Below are positions 45,342 through 53,961 of a stretch of 64,000 bases of DNA, in pieces (position 1 is the first letter of the stretch; each line of letters opens with the position of its first letter). Source of the DNA: Actinomycetospora succinea (GTDB taxonomy: Bacteria; Actinomycetota; Actinomycetes; Mycobacteriales; Pseudonocardiaceae); NCBI RefSeq assembly GCF_004363095.1, contig NZ_SNYO01000005.1, positions 124,001 through 188,000 of the forward strand, read 5' to 3'. A program made the position numbers and the translations under genes. The notes below the pieces were generated by a model. It was not told the origin of the DNA. It was given only the letters and a program-made list of their open reading frames with translations, and searched no databases.

Positions 45342-46676
45342 ATGACCCGACCGTGGACCCGATCCTGGAACACCGTGCTCGCCGGCGCCGTCGCCGGCAC
45401 CGCCCTCCTCCTCAGCGCCGGCCCGGCGCACGCCGCCGAGCCGTCCCGGCCCCGCGAGCGCGTCGTCGCCGAGGTGCTGCCGGCCGTCACCTACCTCGAG
45501 ACCCGGAGCGAGGCCGTCGTGCGCGAGCGCGGCACCGGCCGCGAGATCGGCACCGTGGCGGTCACCGGCAGCTGCTCGGGGGTGGTCGTCTCGAACGACG
45601 GGCACATCGCCACCGCCGGCCACTGCGTGCATCCCGACGACATCCGCAACACCATGGCCCGCGACCTCGCCACCCGGCTCGAGGCCCGCGGCGTCGGGCC
45701 CCGCGACCGGCTCTACGCCTTCATCCTCATCCGCTACGAGTTCCAGGGGCGCACCCCCGGCACCCCGATCGACCGGACGGTCACCGCGATCCGCGCCGAC
45801 GGCGGCACGGGGACGCGGATGCCCGCGCGCATCGTCGACGCCGAGCCGAACCGCCGCGGCGACGTCGCCCTGCTCGACGTCGACGGCACCGACCTCCCCG
45901 CGGCCACCCTCGCGCCGGCGGGCGAGCTGACGCCGGGCACGCCCGTCACCAGCGTCGGCTACCCCGCCGAGCGCGACCGCGCGCTGGACCCGAGCCGGGA
46001 CCCGAGCTGGAAGGACGGAACGGTCAGCTCCGTGCAGACGCGCGGCGGGATCCCGTTCGTCGAGGTCAGCGCCGCGATGGCACCGGGGATGAGCGGCGGA
46101 CCGGCCGTCGACGGCGAGGGGCGCGTGATCGGGCTGAACAGCATGGGCATCGGCGACTCCGGCTCGTTCAACGTCGTCGCGCCCACCTCGACGCTGCGCA
46201 CGATGCTCGACCGTCACGGGGTGCGGACCGAGCCGGGTCCGGTGGACCTCGCCTACCGCGCCGGGCTCGACCACCGCGTGACCGGCGAGAACGCCGACGC
46301 CGTCGCCGCCTTCCGCGAGACCCTGCGCCTGCGTCCGGACCACGGCAGCGCGCAGGACCAGCTGCGGCGGGCCGAGGCCGCGTACGCCGCCGACGGTGAC
46401 GTCAGCGAGCAGCGGGCGATGGTGTGGGGCATCTCCGGCGGGGCGCTCCTGCTGCTCCTCGTCGTCGGCGCGGCCGTCGCGGTGATCGTGGTGCGGCGCC
46501 GGCGTCCGACGGTGCCGGTGGATCCGCCGACCGGCCCGATCCCCCCGCTGACGTGGCCGCACGGGCCCGCTCCGACGCCGCCGGTCGTCTCGCCCTTCGG
46601 CACCGCGCCGACCGCCCCGGCCCCGCGGCCGTCGTCGCCCGAGGTGCCGCCGTCGAAGGCCGACACCGTCTGCTGA
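45342..46676 (+). CDS. Secreted trypsin-like serine protease with C-terminal membrane anchor
   Basis: A 444-aa protein. A signal peptide (MTRPWTRSWNTVLAGAVAGTA, cleaved after AHA) is followed by a chymotrypsin-like protease with His94 (ATAGHCV), Asp174 (RRGDVALLDV) and Ser251 (APGMSGGPAV). A TPR-like helix pair (ENADAVAAFRETLRLRPDHG) lies near residues 305-345, then a transmembrane helix (residues about 361-384) with a basic stop, and a Pro-rich cytosolic tail of about 55 residues. The layout of protease plus TPR outside and a proline-rich tail inside suggests a surface protease with signalling or quality-control role; no specific substrate can be proposed. Probably independent of the ECF42 operon, as 113 bp lie between. 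Confidence 0.88.
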   Translation: MTRPWTRSWNTVLAGAVAGTALLLSAGPAHAAEPSRPRERVVAEVLPAVTYLETRSEAVVRERGTGREIGTVAVTGSCSGVVVSNDGHIATAGHCVHPDDIRNTMARDLATRLEARGVGPRDRLYAFILIRYEFQGRTPGTPIDRTVTAIRADGGTGTRMPARIVDAEPNRRGDVALLDVDGTDLPAATLAPAGELTPGTPVTSVGYPAERDRALDPSRDPSWKDGTVSSVQTRGGIPFVEVSAAMAPGMSGGPAVDGEGRVIGLNSMGIGDSGSFNVVAPTSTLRTMLDRHGVRTEPGPVDLAYRAGLDHRVTGENADAVAAFRETLRLRPDHGSAQDQLRRAEAAYAADGDVSEQRAMVWGISGGALLLLLVVGAAVAVIVVRRRRPTVPVDPPTGPIPPLTWPHGPAPTPPVVSPFGTAPTAPAPRPSSPEVPPSKADTVC

Positions 46677-46692
46677 GCGCGCCCCGGGGGAC

Positions 46693-46739
46693 ACGAACGG
46701 CGCTCTCGCTGCTTCGCCAGCAGCGAGAGCGCCGTTCGT
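46693..46739. repeat. Long palindrome, repeat family B (after serine protease)
   Basis: Perfect 21-bp inverted repeat (46693-46713 and 46719-46739) around TCGCC. It is nearly the same sequence as 31771-31821 (core ACGAACGGCGCTC). It starts 16 bp after the protease stop and may terminate transcription. Confidence 0.9.
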
Positions 46740-46849
46740 TCGTCTGCGGGGCGGACGATCGGCGGAGGGCGCCCCGAGTTGGCCGACGCTGTCGGGGGTC
46801 GGTGGGACGGTGCGACCATCGCCGCAGCGAGCACCCGGGAGGAGGAGCC

Positions 46850-47407
46850 GTGGCCGCACCCGAGCCCCAGATCGATCCTTTCGCCCACGACGGTCCGTGG
46901 ACGGAGGCGGACGTGCTCGCACTCCCCGTCGATCGGCACGTGGAGCTGCTCGACGGGAGCCTCCTCGTCAGTCCGACGAGCTCGAACAGGCACCAGTGGC
47001 TCTCCAGCCGCCTGTGGGTCGCCCTCAACGAGGCAGCTCCACCGGACATGCGCGCACTCGAGGCCGTCAACATCCGAGTCGGTACGGACCGACTGCTGAT
47101 CCCGGACCTGGCGGTCATCCGGCAACCGGACATGTCCGCGCTCGTCACCGACGCCCTCGCCGTGCGCCTCGTCCTCGAGATCGTGAGTCCGAGCAACGCC
47201 TTCATGGATCGCGCCGTGAAGCCGCAGCTGTACGCGCAGGCGGGCATCCCCGTCCACGTGCGCGTGGAGCTGGGCACCGACGAGCCGGTCGGCCACGTCC
47301 TCGCCCTCGACGAGACGGGCGCCTACCGCGAGACCACGAGCGGGACGACGATCACGCTCGACCGGCCCTACCCGGTGACGATCGACCTCGCGGCTCTCGC
47401 CCGATGA
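46850..47407 (+). CDS. Uma2 family (PD-(D/E)XK nuclease-fold) protein
   Basis: A 185-aa Uma2/DUF820 protein with the restriction-endonuclease-like core: VELLDGSLLVSPTSSNRH, LLIPDLAVIRQPD (the acidic residue), LVLEIVSPSN (the E-x-(I/V) motif) and DRAVKPQLYAQAGIPVHVRVE. These domains are abundant in actinobacteria and cyanobacteria; no cellular role is established. GTG 46850 with GGAGGAG 4 nt upstream is a strong start. It lies convergent to glnE, 1 bp between their stops. The gene has no mycobacterial counterpart here and belongs to the accessory insert between glnA1 and glnE. Confidence 0.88.
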   Translation: MAAPEPQIDPFAHDGPWTEADVLALPVDRHVELLDGSLLVSPTSSNRHQWLSSRLWVALNEAAPPDMRALEAVNIRVGTDRLLIPDLAVIRQPDMSALVTDALAVRLVLEIVSPSNAFMDRAVKPQLYAQAGIPVHVRVELGTDEPVGHVLALDETGAYRETTSGTTITLDRPYPVTIDLAALAR

Positions 47408-47408
47408 C

Positions 47409-50400
47409 TCAGTCGACCAGGTAGAAGATCCGGTCGACGACGGCGCGGGCGCGGCGGGTGAGGCGGCGGTACTCGTCGAGGAACTCGCCGGGGTCGTCGT
47501 CCGGGTCGCGGCCGAGCGCCGAGGCGACGGCGACGAGGTCGCGGCCGGAGTGCGGGACCTCGTCGGTGGGTCGGCCGCGCACGAGGGTCGCCGCGCCGCG
47601 GGCGTGGGTGGCCATCGTCCAGCCGGCGGCGAGCTCGTCGGCGTCGCCGGGCTCGACCAGCCCCGCCTTGGCCGCGGCGGCGAGCGCCTCGAGCGTCGAG
47701 GGCGTGCGCAGCGACGGGACCGCGCCGGCGTGCTGGAGCTGGATCAGCTGCACGGTCCACTCGACGTCGGAGAGCCCGCCGGTGCCGAGCTTGGTGTGCA
47801 GGGCCTTGTCGGCACGCCGCGGCATCCGCTCGTTGTCGACGCGCGCCTTGATCCGCCGGATCTCGCGGGCCTTCTCGTCGGGCAGGCCGTCGGCGGGGTA
47901 CCGGTAGGGGTCGATGACCTCGACGAACGCGGCGCCGAGGGCCTCGTCGCCCGCGACCGGCCGCGCGCGCAGCAGCGCCTGGAACTCCCAGGTGTCGGCG
48001 AGCTTGGCGTAGTACTGCCGGTACGAGTCGAGGGTCCGCACGAGCGGGCCGCTCTTGCCCTCCGGACGCAGCTTGGTGTCGACCTCGAGCGGCGGGTCCG
48101 GGCTCGGCGCCCCGAGCGCGGACACGGTCGCCTCGGCGACGGCCTTCGCGTACCGGACGGCCTCCGCGTCGTCGACGCCCTCGGCCGGCTCGCAGACGAA
48201 CAGCACGTCGGCGTCCGACGAGTAGCCCAGCTCGGCGCCGCCGAGGCGCCCCATCCCGATCACGGCGATCGTGGCGGGCGCCGCACCGTCCCCGACCTGC
48301 CCGCGCGCGGCGGCGTCCAGGGCGGCCTGCAGCACCGCGACCCAGATGCTCGACAGCGCCGCGCACACCGCCGACACGTCGAGCAGCCCGAGCAGGTCGG
48401 CGCACGCGATGCGCACCAGCTCGATGCGGCGCATGGAACGCCCGACCTGGCCCGCCGAATCGGGGTCGGTGTGCCGGGCGACGGCGCGGCGCAGCGAGGC
48501 CGCGACGTCCTCGGGGCGGCGGGCGACGAGCTCGGCGTTCGGCCCGTCGCCGGCGAGCAGCCGCAGCACCTCGGGGGTCCGCGGCATCATCTCGGCGACC
48601 CAGCGCGAGGTGCCCAGCACCCGCATGAGGCGCTCGGCGGCCACGCCCTCGTCGCGCAGGAAGCCCAGGAACCACGGCGTCTCGGCGAGCGCCTCGGACA
48701 CCTTGCGGTAGCCGAGCAGCCCGTGGTCGGGGTCGGCGGAGTGCCCGAGCTCGTCGAGCAGCACCGGCAGCAGCGCCCGCTGGATGCGGCTGGCGCGGCT
48801 GACCCCGCTGGTCAGGGCCTGCAGGTGCCCGAGCGCGCCCTGCGGCGAGGTCCAGCCCAGCGCCTTGAGCCGCCGCATGGCCGACTCGGAGGTGAGCACC
48901 AGGTCCTCGCCCGGGACGCGGGCCACCGACTCGAGCAGCGGGCGGTAGAAGAGCTTCTCGTGCAGGCGGCGCACGCGCACCGTGTGCCGCGAGCGCTCGT
49001 GCTGCAGCACGCCCACCGCGTCGCGCGAGCCGTCGGCGCGCAGCTTCGCGGCGCGGGCGAGCCAGCGCAGGCCCGCCGTGTCGTCGTCGGGTGGGAAGAG
49101 GTGGGTGCGGCGCATCTTCTGCAGCTGCACGCGGTGCTCGAGCAGGCGCAGGAAGCGGTAGGACGCGGCGAGGTTGGCGGCGTCGTCGCGCCCGACGTAG
49201 CCGCCGTCGGCGAGGGCGGCCAGCGCCTCGAGAGTGTTCTGGCTGCGGATCGTCTCGTCGCCGCGGCCGTGGACCATCTGCAGCAGCTGCACGGCGAACT
49301 CGACGTCGCGCAGACCGCCCTTGCCGAGCTTGAGCTCGCGGTCGGCGTGCTCGACGCGGATGTGGTCGACGACCCGGCGGCGCATCGCCCGGACGTCGGC
49401 GACGAAGTCGTCGCGGTCGGCGGCGCTCCACACCATGGGCGCGAGCGCCTCGCAGTACTCGCGGGCCAGGTCCTCGTCGCCGGCCACCGGGCGGGCCTTG
49501 AGCAGCGCCTGGAACTCCCAGGTCTTCGCCCAGCGCTCGTAGTAGGAGACGTGCCCGTCGAGCGTGCGGACGAGCGCGCCCTGCCGGCCCTCGGGCCGCA
49601 GGTTGGCGTCGACCTCGAGGAACGCCTCGGTGGCGACCCGCATCATCGTCGAGGCGAGCCGGGTCGCGATGTCGGTCGGGCCCTCGGCCACGAAGATGAC
49701 GTCGATGTCGCTGACGTAGTTGAGCTCGCGGCCGCCGCACTTGCCCATGCCGATCACCGCGAGCCGGCACGGCAGCGGGTCGTCGGGCTCGCGCCCGTCC
49801 TTGGTGCCCAGCGCGTCCGCGATCGTCGCGTCCGCGACGGCGAGCGAGGCCCGCAGACCGGCCGCGGCCAGGTCGGCGAGCTGCGCGGCGACGACCTCGA
49901 CGGGGACGACGGGCAGGTCGGGCTCGCACACCGACTGCAGGTCCGACGCCGCGACCAGGAGCACCTCGTCGCGGTAGGCCAGGCGCAGCACCCCGATCCC
50001 GGCCGGCTCGAGCACCGTGGCCCGCGGGTGGTCGGTCGTCGCCCCGACGGCCTCGAGCAGCGTGCGCGTCCGGTCGTCGAGGTCGGGCAGCTCGGAGGCG
50101 TCGTACGTGCGGCCCGGCGTGCTCTGGCTGCGCAGCGTGCGCCAGCGCTCGGGGTGGGCGACGAGGTGGTCGCCGAGCGCGGTCGAGCCCCCGAGGACGC
50201 CGAACAGGCGCCCGCGCAGGCCCTGGTCGGTGCGCAGGGCCTCGACGAGCGCGGGCCACTCGTCCTCGCCGAGCGCCTCGCGCAGCCGCTCGATCGCCAG
50301 CAGCGCGAGGTCCGGGTCGGGGCTGCGCGCCAGCGCCCAGACGGTCAGCTCGGCGTCGCGCACCGGGGCGTCGCCGTCCCAGAACCCGAGCGCGGCCATC

Positions 50401-50492
50401 CGGGGGCCGGCGTCGGGGTCGGTGAGCCCGAGCCGCGCCGGCGCGCGTCCCGTCCGGTCGCGCCGTGGGCTCCCCGTCGCCGACTCGGTCAT
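47409..50492 (-). CDS. glnE: Bifunctional glutamine synthetase adenylyltransferase/deadenylase
   Basis: A 1027-aa enzyme adding and removing AMP on the regulatory Tyr of GlnA1. It has two nucleotidyltransferase domains: the first near residues 245-270 (GMGKCGGRELNYVSDIDVIF) and the second near 740-765 (GMGRLGGAELGYSSDADVLF), each with the D-x-D metal site, and paired GlnD-like helical regions between and after them. ATG 50492 fits the family N-terminus; the ORF continues in frame far upstream over glnA2 only by chance. The orthologue Rv2221c lies directly after glnA1 in M. tuberculosis; here about 5 kb of accessory genes separate them. Confidence 0.97.
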   Translation of the reverse strand: MTESATGSPRRDRTGRAPARLGLTDPDAGPRMAALGFWDGDAPVRDAELTVWALARSPDPDLALLAIERLREALGEDEWPALVEALRTDQGLRGRLFGVLGGSTALGDHLVAHPERWRTLRSQSTPGRTYDASELPDLDDRTRTLLEAVGATTDHPRATVLEPAGIGVLRLAYRDEVLLVAASDLQSVCEPDLPVVPVEVVAAQLADLAAAGLRASLAVADATIADALGTKDGREPDDPLPCRLAVIGMGKCGGRELNYVSDIDVIFVAEGPTDIATRLASTMMRVATEAFLEVDANLRPEGRQGALVRTLDGHVSYYERWAKTWEFQALLKARPVAGDEDLAREYCEALAPMVWSAADRDDFVADVRAMRRRVVDHIRVEHADRELKLGKGGLRDVEFAVQLLQMVHGRGDETIRSQNTLEALAALADGGYVGRDDAANLAASYRFLRLLEHRVQLQKMRRTHLFPPDDDTAGLRWLARAAKLRADGSRDAVGVLQHERSRHTVRVRRLHEKLFYRPLLESVARVPGEDLVLTSESAMRRLKALGWTSPQGALGHLQALTSGVSRASRIQRALLPVLLDELGHSADPDHGLLGYRKVSEALAETPWFLGFLRDEGVAAERLMRVLGTSRWVAEMMPRTPEVLRLLAGDGPNAELVARRPEDVAASLRRAVARHTDPDSAGQVGRSMRRIELVRIACADLLGLLDVSAVCAALSSIWVAVLQAALDAAARGQVGDGAAPATIAVIGMGRLGGAELGYSSDADVLFVCEPAEGVDDAEAVRYAKAVAEATVSALGAPSPDPPLEVDTKLRPEGKSGPLVRTLDSYRQYYAKLADTWEFQALLRARPVAGDEALGAAFVEVIDPYRYPADGLPDEKAREIRRIKARVDNERMPRRADKALHTKLGTGGLSDVEWTVQLIQLQHAGAVPSLRTPSTLEALAAAAKAGLVEPGDADELAAGWTMATHARGAATLVRGRPTDEVPHSGRDLVAVASALGRDPDDDPGEFLDEYRRLTRRARAVVDRIFYLVD

Positions 50493-50549
50493 GCCCCGAG
50501 GATTCCAGCTCGCCGGTCGTCCGGCGCGCCCGCTGGCAGGATCGGGGAC

Positions 50550-50756
50550 ATGCAGCAGCGCTTCGAGTACAAGGTCGTGCAGCTCCGCGAGAGCCTCATG
50601 GGCGGCAAGCTCTCCGACGCCAAGCTCGAGAAGGTCCTCAACGGCGAGGCCGCCGACGGCTGGCAGCTCCGGACGATCACGTCCGCCGACGTCAAGGGCC
50701 GCGTGGGCCCGGGCGGCGTCGACGGCCTGCTGGTCACGTTCGAGCGGCCGGTCTAG
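50550..50756 (+). CDS. DUF4177 small protein
   Basis: A 68-aa protein of the DUF4177 family: FEYKVVQLRESLMGGKLSDAKLEKVLNGEAADGWQL (read in parts) with the conserved LEKVLNGEAADGWQLRTI motif. Function is unknown. The fold is expected to be a small alpha-beta unit. It is inserted between glnE and glnA2 on the opposite strand, divergent from glnE with 57 bp between starts, and overlaps the glnA2 stop by 4 bp (CTAG). In M. tuberculosis glnE and glnA2 are adjacent and co-directional, so this gene breaks that unit and probably leaves glnE with its own promoter. Confidence 0.88.
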   Translation: MQQRFEYKVVQLRESLMGGKLSDAKLEKVLNGEAADGWQLRTITSADVKGRVGPGGVDGLLVTFERPV

Positions 50757-52096
50757 AGGGTCGGCAGGTACGTCGCCAGCTCGTAGGGGGTGACGTTGCG
50801 GCGGTACGCGTCCCACTCCGCGCGCTTGTTGCGCAGGAAGAAGTCGAAGACGTGCTCGCCGAGGATCTCGGCCATGAGCTCCGAGCGCTCCATCGCCGCG
50901 AGCGCGCCGTCGAGGTTCTGGGGCAGCGCCTCGTAGCCCATCGCGCGGCGCTCGTTCTCCGAGAGCATCCAGACGTTGTCCTCGGCGGCCGGCGGCAGCT
51001 CGTAGCCCTCGGCGACGCCCTGCAGGCCGGCGCCGAGGATCACCGCGTAGGCCAGGTACGGGTTGGCCGCGGTGTCGATGGTGCGCACCTCGACGCGGCG
51101 CGATGCCGCCTTGCCCGGCGAGTACATCGGCACGCGGACCAGCGCCGAGCGGTTGGCGTGGCCCCAGCACACGGTGGTCGGGGCCTCGCCGCCGACGATG
51201 AGGCGCTTGTAGGAGTTGACGAACTGGTTCGTCACCGCGGAGATCTCGCGGGCGTGGCGCAGGATGCCCGCCACGAACGCCTTGCCGGTCTTCGAGAGCT
51301 CGTAGGGCTCGGCGGCGTCGTGGAAGGCGTTCTGGTCGCCCTCGAACAGGCTGATGTGGGTGTGCATCGCCGAGCCCGCGTGCTCGGTGAACGGCTTGGG
51401 CATGAAGGAGGCGCGCACCCCCTGGGTGATCGCGACCTCCTTGACGATGTAGCGGAAGGTCATGATGTTGTCCGCCATCGTCAGGGCGTCGGCGTAGCGC
51501 AGGTCGATCTCCTGCTGGCCGGGGCCGCCCTCGTGGTGGCTGAACTCCACCGAGATGCCCATCGCCTCGAGCGACTCGATCGCCCGGCGCCGGAAGTGCG
51601 GCGCGGCGTCGTGGCTGGCCTGGTCGAAGTAGCCGCCGGTGTCGGCGGGCATCGGCGGCGTGCCGTCGCCCGGCAGGTCGCGCAGCAGGTAGAACTCGAT
51701 CTCCGGGTGCACGTAGCAGGTGAACCCCGCCTCGGCGGCCCGCGAGAGCCCGCGGCGCAGCACGTGGCGCGGGTCGGCCCACGACGGCGAGCCGTCGGGC
51801 ATCGTGATGTCGCAGAACATCCGCGCCGAGTAGTGCCCGCCGCCCGCGGTCTCCCAGGGCAGCACCTGGAACGTCGACGGGTCGGGCTTGGCGACCATGT
51901 CCGACTCGTACACGCGGGCGAAGCCCTCGATCGCCGACCCGTCGAACCCGATGCCCTCGGCGAACGCGCCCTCGAGCTCCGCGGGCGCGACCGCCACCGA
52001 CTTCAGGTAACCGAGCACGTCGGTGAACCACAGCCGCACGAAGCGGATGTCGCGTTCCTCCAGCGTGCGCAGGACGAACTCCTGCTGGCGATCCAT
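50753..52096 (-). CDS. glnA2: Glutamine synthetase family protein GlnA2
   Basis: A 447-aa GSI-alpha-like protein. Signatures: GIGFDGSAIEGFARVYESDM, HPEIEFYLLRD, FMPKPFTEHAGSAMHTHISL, NSYKRLIVGGEAPT and RRVEVRTIDTAANPYL. It lacks the adenylylation Tyr loop of GlnA1 (ENERRAMGYEALP at the equivalent place), so it should not be a GlnE substrate. GlnA2-type proteins of actinobacteria include poor glutamine synthetases and gamma-glutamylpolyamine synthetases; substrate is undecided. ATG 52096. The leader between it and the upstream hydrolase contains the inverted repeat CGTGTGAC / GTCACACG (52116-52123 and 52143-52150). The orthologue is Rv2222c. Confidence 0.93.
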   Translation of the reverse strand: MDRQQEFVLRTLEERDIRFVRLWFTDVLGYLKSVAVAPAELEGAFAEGIGFDGSAIEGFARVYESDMVAKPDPSTFQVLPWETAGGGHYSARMFCDITMPDGSPSWADPRHVLRRGLSRAAEAGFTCYVHPEIEFYLLRDLPGDGTPPMPADTGGYFDQASHDAAPHFRRRAIESLEAMGISVEFSHHEGGPGQQEIDLRYADALTMADNIMTFRYIVKEVAITQGVRASFMPKPFTEHAGSAMHTHISLFEGDQNAFHDAAEPYELSKTGKAFVAGILRHAREISAVTNQFVNSYKRLIVGGEAPTTVCWGHANRSALVRVPMYSPGKAASRRVEVRTIDTAANPYLAYAVILGAGLQGVAEGYELPPAAEDNVWMLSENERRAMGYEALPQNLDGALAAMERSELMAEILGEHVFDFFLRNKRAEWDAYRRNVTPYELATYLPTL

Positions 52097-52155
52097 GGCC
52101 CGACCCTAAGCGCGCCGTGTGACGCCCGGAAGACGGGGACCTGTCACACGATCAC

Positions 52156-53748
52156 TCACGTCGCCGGGCACGTCGCGTTCGGCGGGGCCGGGGTCCCGTC
52201 GACGAGGTAGCGGGTCGCGATGTCGTCGACGCACTGCGAGTTCTGGAACACCGCGGTGTGCTCGTCGCCGACCTTGGTCAGCAGCGAGCCGTTCAGCGCG
52301 CGGGCCAGCTCGACGCCCGCCTGGTAGGGCGTGGCGGGGTCGCCGGTCGTCGAGACGACCAGCGGCGGCGCGAGGCCCGGGACCTGCGGGATGTGGGGCT
52401 GGCTGGTCGGCGGCACCGGCCAGAACGCGCAGCTGTCGCGGGCCGAGGACACGCCGCGCCCGCTGTCGAGGAACGGCGCCGCCTGGTTGTAGGCCTGGGC
52501 GCGGGCGAGCGACTCGGCCGGGTCGGTCACGCGCGGGTCGTCGACGCAGCGGATGGCCTCGAAGGCGTCCTGCGAGGAGGCGTAGGTGCCGTCCGGGTTC
52601 CGCTCGTAGTACTCGTCGGCCAGCGTCATCAGCTGGGCGCCCTGGCCCGCGCGCAGGTCGGCGAGCGCGCGGCTCAGGCGCGGCCAGTAGGCCTCGACGT
52701 AGAGCGCGTTGATCGTGCCCTGCTGGGCGTCGGCGTACGAGAGCACGCGCCCGCCGGCCAGCGGGAGGGGCGCGTCGATCAGGGGGCGCGTCAGCTGCTG
52801 GTACGCGGCCGTGGTCTGCGCCGGGTCCTGGCCCAGCGGGCAGTTCGGGCGGGTGGTGCAGTCGCGGGCGAAGGCGTCGAACGCGCCCTGGAAGCCGCGG
52901 CCCTGCTCGACCAGCTCGGTCGTCGGGTCCTGGTCCGGGTCGAGCGCGCCGTCGAGGATCATCGCCCGCACGTTGCGCGGGAACTCCTCGGCGTACGTCG
53001 AGCCGATCCGGGTGCCGTAGGAGTAGCCGAGATAGCTCAGCTGCGCGTCGCCGAGCGTCGCGCGCAGCACGTCCATGTCGCGGGCGACGTCGCGGGTGCC
53101 GACGTTCGCGAGCACGTCGACGCCGGTGCGCTGGGCACAGCGATCGACGGTCTGCCGCTCCTCGGCCTCGGTCTGCGCGACCCCGGCCGGCGACGCGTCG
53201 GTGTCGTCGTCGCGGCGGTCGGCGTCGCGCTCGGGCCCCTCGAGGCAGCGGATCGCGGGCTCGCTCGCCCCGACGCCGCGGGGGTCGAAGCCGACGACGT
53301 CGAAGCGGCGCCCGACCTCGGTCTGGGCGAGCGACGTCGACAGGTACGCGGCGGTCTGGATGCCCGAGGCACCCGGACCACCCGGGTTGATCACCAGCGA
53401 CCCGATCCGCTGCGGCGACGCCGGCGCCGCGTGGCGCAGCACCGCGATCGTGCCCGTGCGCCCGTCGGGCTGCGCGTAGTCGAGCGGGACCTCCATCCGC
53501 GCGCACTGCAGCGCGGGGTCCGCGTAGATCTGGCGGTCCTCGGGGGTGGCCGCGAACGGCGCGCACGGTCCCCAGGCCAGCTGCTGGCCGTAGAAGCGCT
53601 CGAGCCCCGGCGGGGCGCTGGCGGCCGGGTCGGGCACCGCGACCCCCGGCACGACCTGCGCGCACGCCCCGAGCACGACGGCCGCCGCCCCGAGAGCGGC
53701 GGCGATCAGGGTGGTGCTGCGACGGCGTCGGAGGAGAGTGGCGCGCAC
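52156..53748 (-). CDS. Lipoprotein alpha/beta hydrolase, TAP-like (CaeA/SlpD family)
   Basis: A 530-aa exported hydrolase. The lipoprotein signal ends at AAVVLGACAQ (lipobox Cys). The alpha/beta-hydrolase core has the oxyanion block LVINPGGPGASGI, VGFDPRGVGASEPAIRC, the nucleophile in YLGYSYGTRIGSTYAEEFP, and the TAP-like C-terminal domain ending with the Asp (STTGDPATPYQAG) and His (GDEHTAVFQNSQCVD). Cysteines in pairs suggest disulfides. Homologues Rv2223c/Rv2224c (CaeA) are surface esterases/proteases important for virulence and cell-wall integrity. GTG 53748 is chosen to place a short Arg-rich n-region; GTG 53757 is possible. One gene here replaces the two in M. tuberculosis. Confidence 0.92.
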   Translation of the reverse strand: MRATLLRRRRSTTLIAAALGAAAVVLGACAQVVPGVAVPDPAASAPPGLERFYGQQLAWGPCAPFAATPEDRQIYADPALQCARMEVPLDYAQPDGRTGTIAVLRHAAPASPQRIGSLVINPGGPGASGIQTAAYLSTSLAQTEVGRRFDVVGFDPRGVGASEPAIRCLEGPERDADRRDDDTDASPAGVAQTEAEERQTVDRCAQRTGVDVLANVGTRDVARDMDVLRATLGDAQLSYLGYSYGTRIGSTYAEEFPRNVRAMILDGALDPDQDPTTELVEQGRGFQGAFDAFARDCTTRPNCPLGQDPAQTTAAYQQLTRPLIDAPLPLAGGRVLSYADAQQGTINALYVEAYWPRLSRALADLRAGQGAQLMTLADEYYERNPDGTYASSQDAFEAIRCVDDPRVTDPAESLARAQAYNQAAPFLDSGRGVSSARDSCAFWPVPPTSQPHIPQVPGLAPPLVVSTTGDPATPYQAGVELARALNGSLLTKVGDEHTAVFQNSQCVDDIATRYLVDGTPAPPNATCPAT

Positions 53749-53961
53749 GGCGGCCACCTTCCCACGGGCGTCGTGATCGTCCGGTGACGGGCTCGTGGGT
53801 CCAGGCGCGACGGACCGCGTCGCTCGTCGCCGTGACGATCGCTGTGAGGCTGGTCCCAGCGGGCGGCCGTCGCCCTCGCGCGGTGACACCGTTGGCGCAT
53901 CCACCCCGACGACCCGGGGACCCGCCGCTCTCGGTGGGCCTCGAGGCAAGGACGGACGACG

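Noticed and set aside
50753..52031. In-frame N-terminal extension of glnE over glnA2 giving 1540 aa
   Set aside because: Overlaps a well-supported glutamine synthetase gene on the same strand; the family N-terminus begins at ATG 50492.
52116..52150. GlnR box before glnA2
   Set aside because: Only one half-site (GTGAC) fits; the following half-sites do not match at 11-bp spacing. Reported instead as an unassigned inverted repeat.
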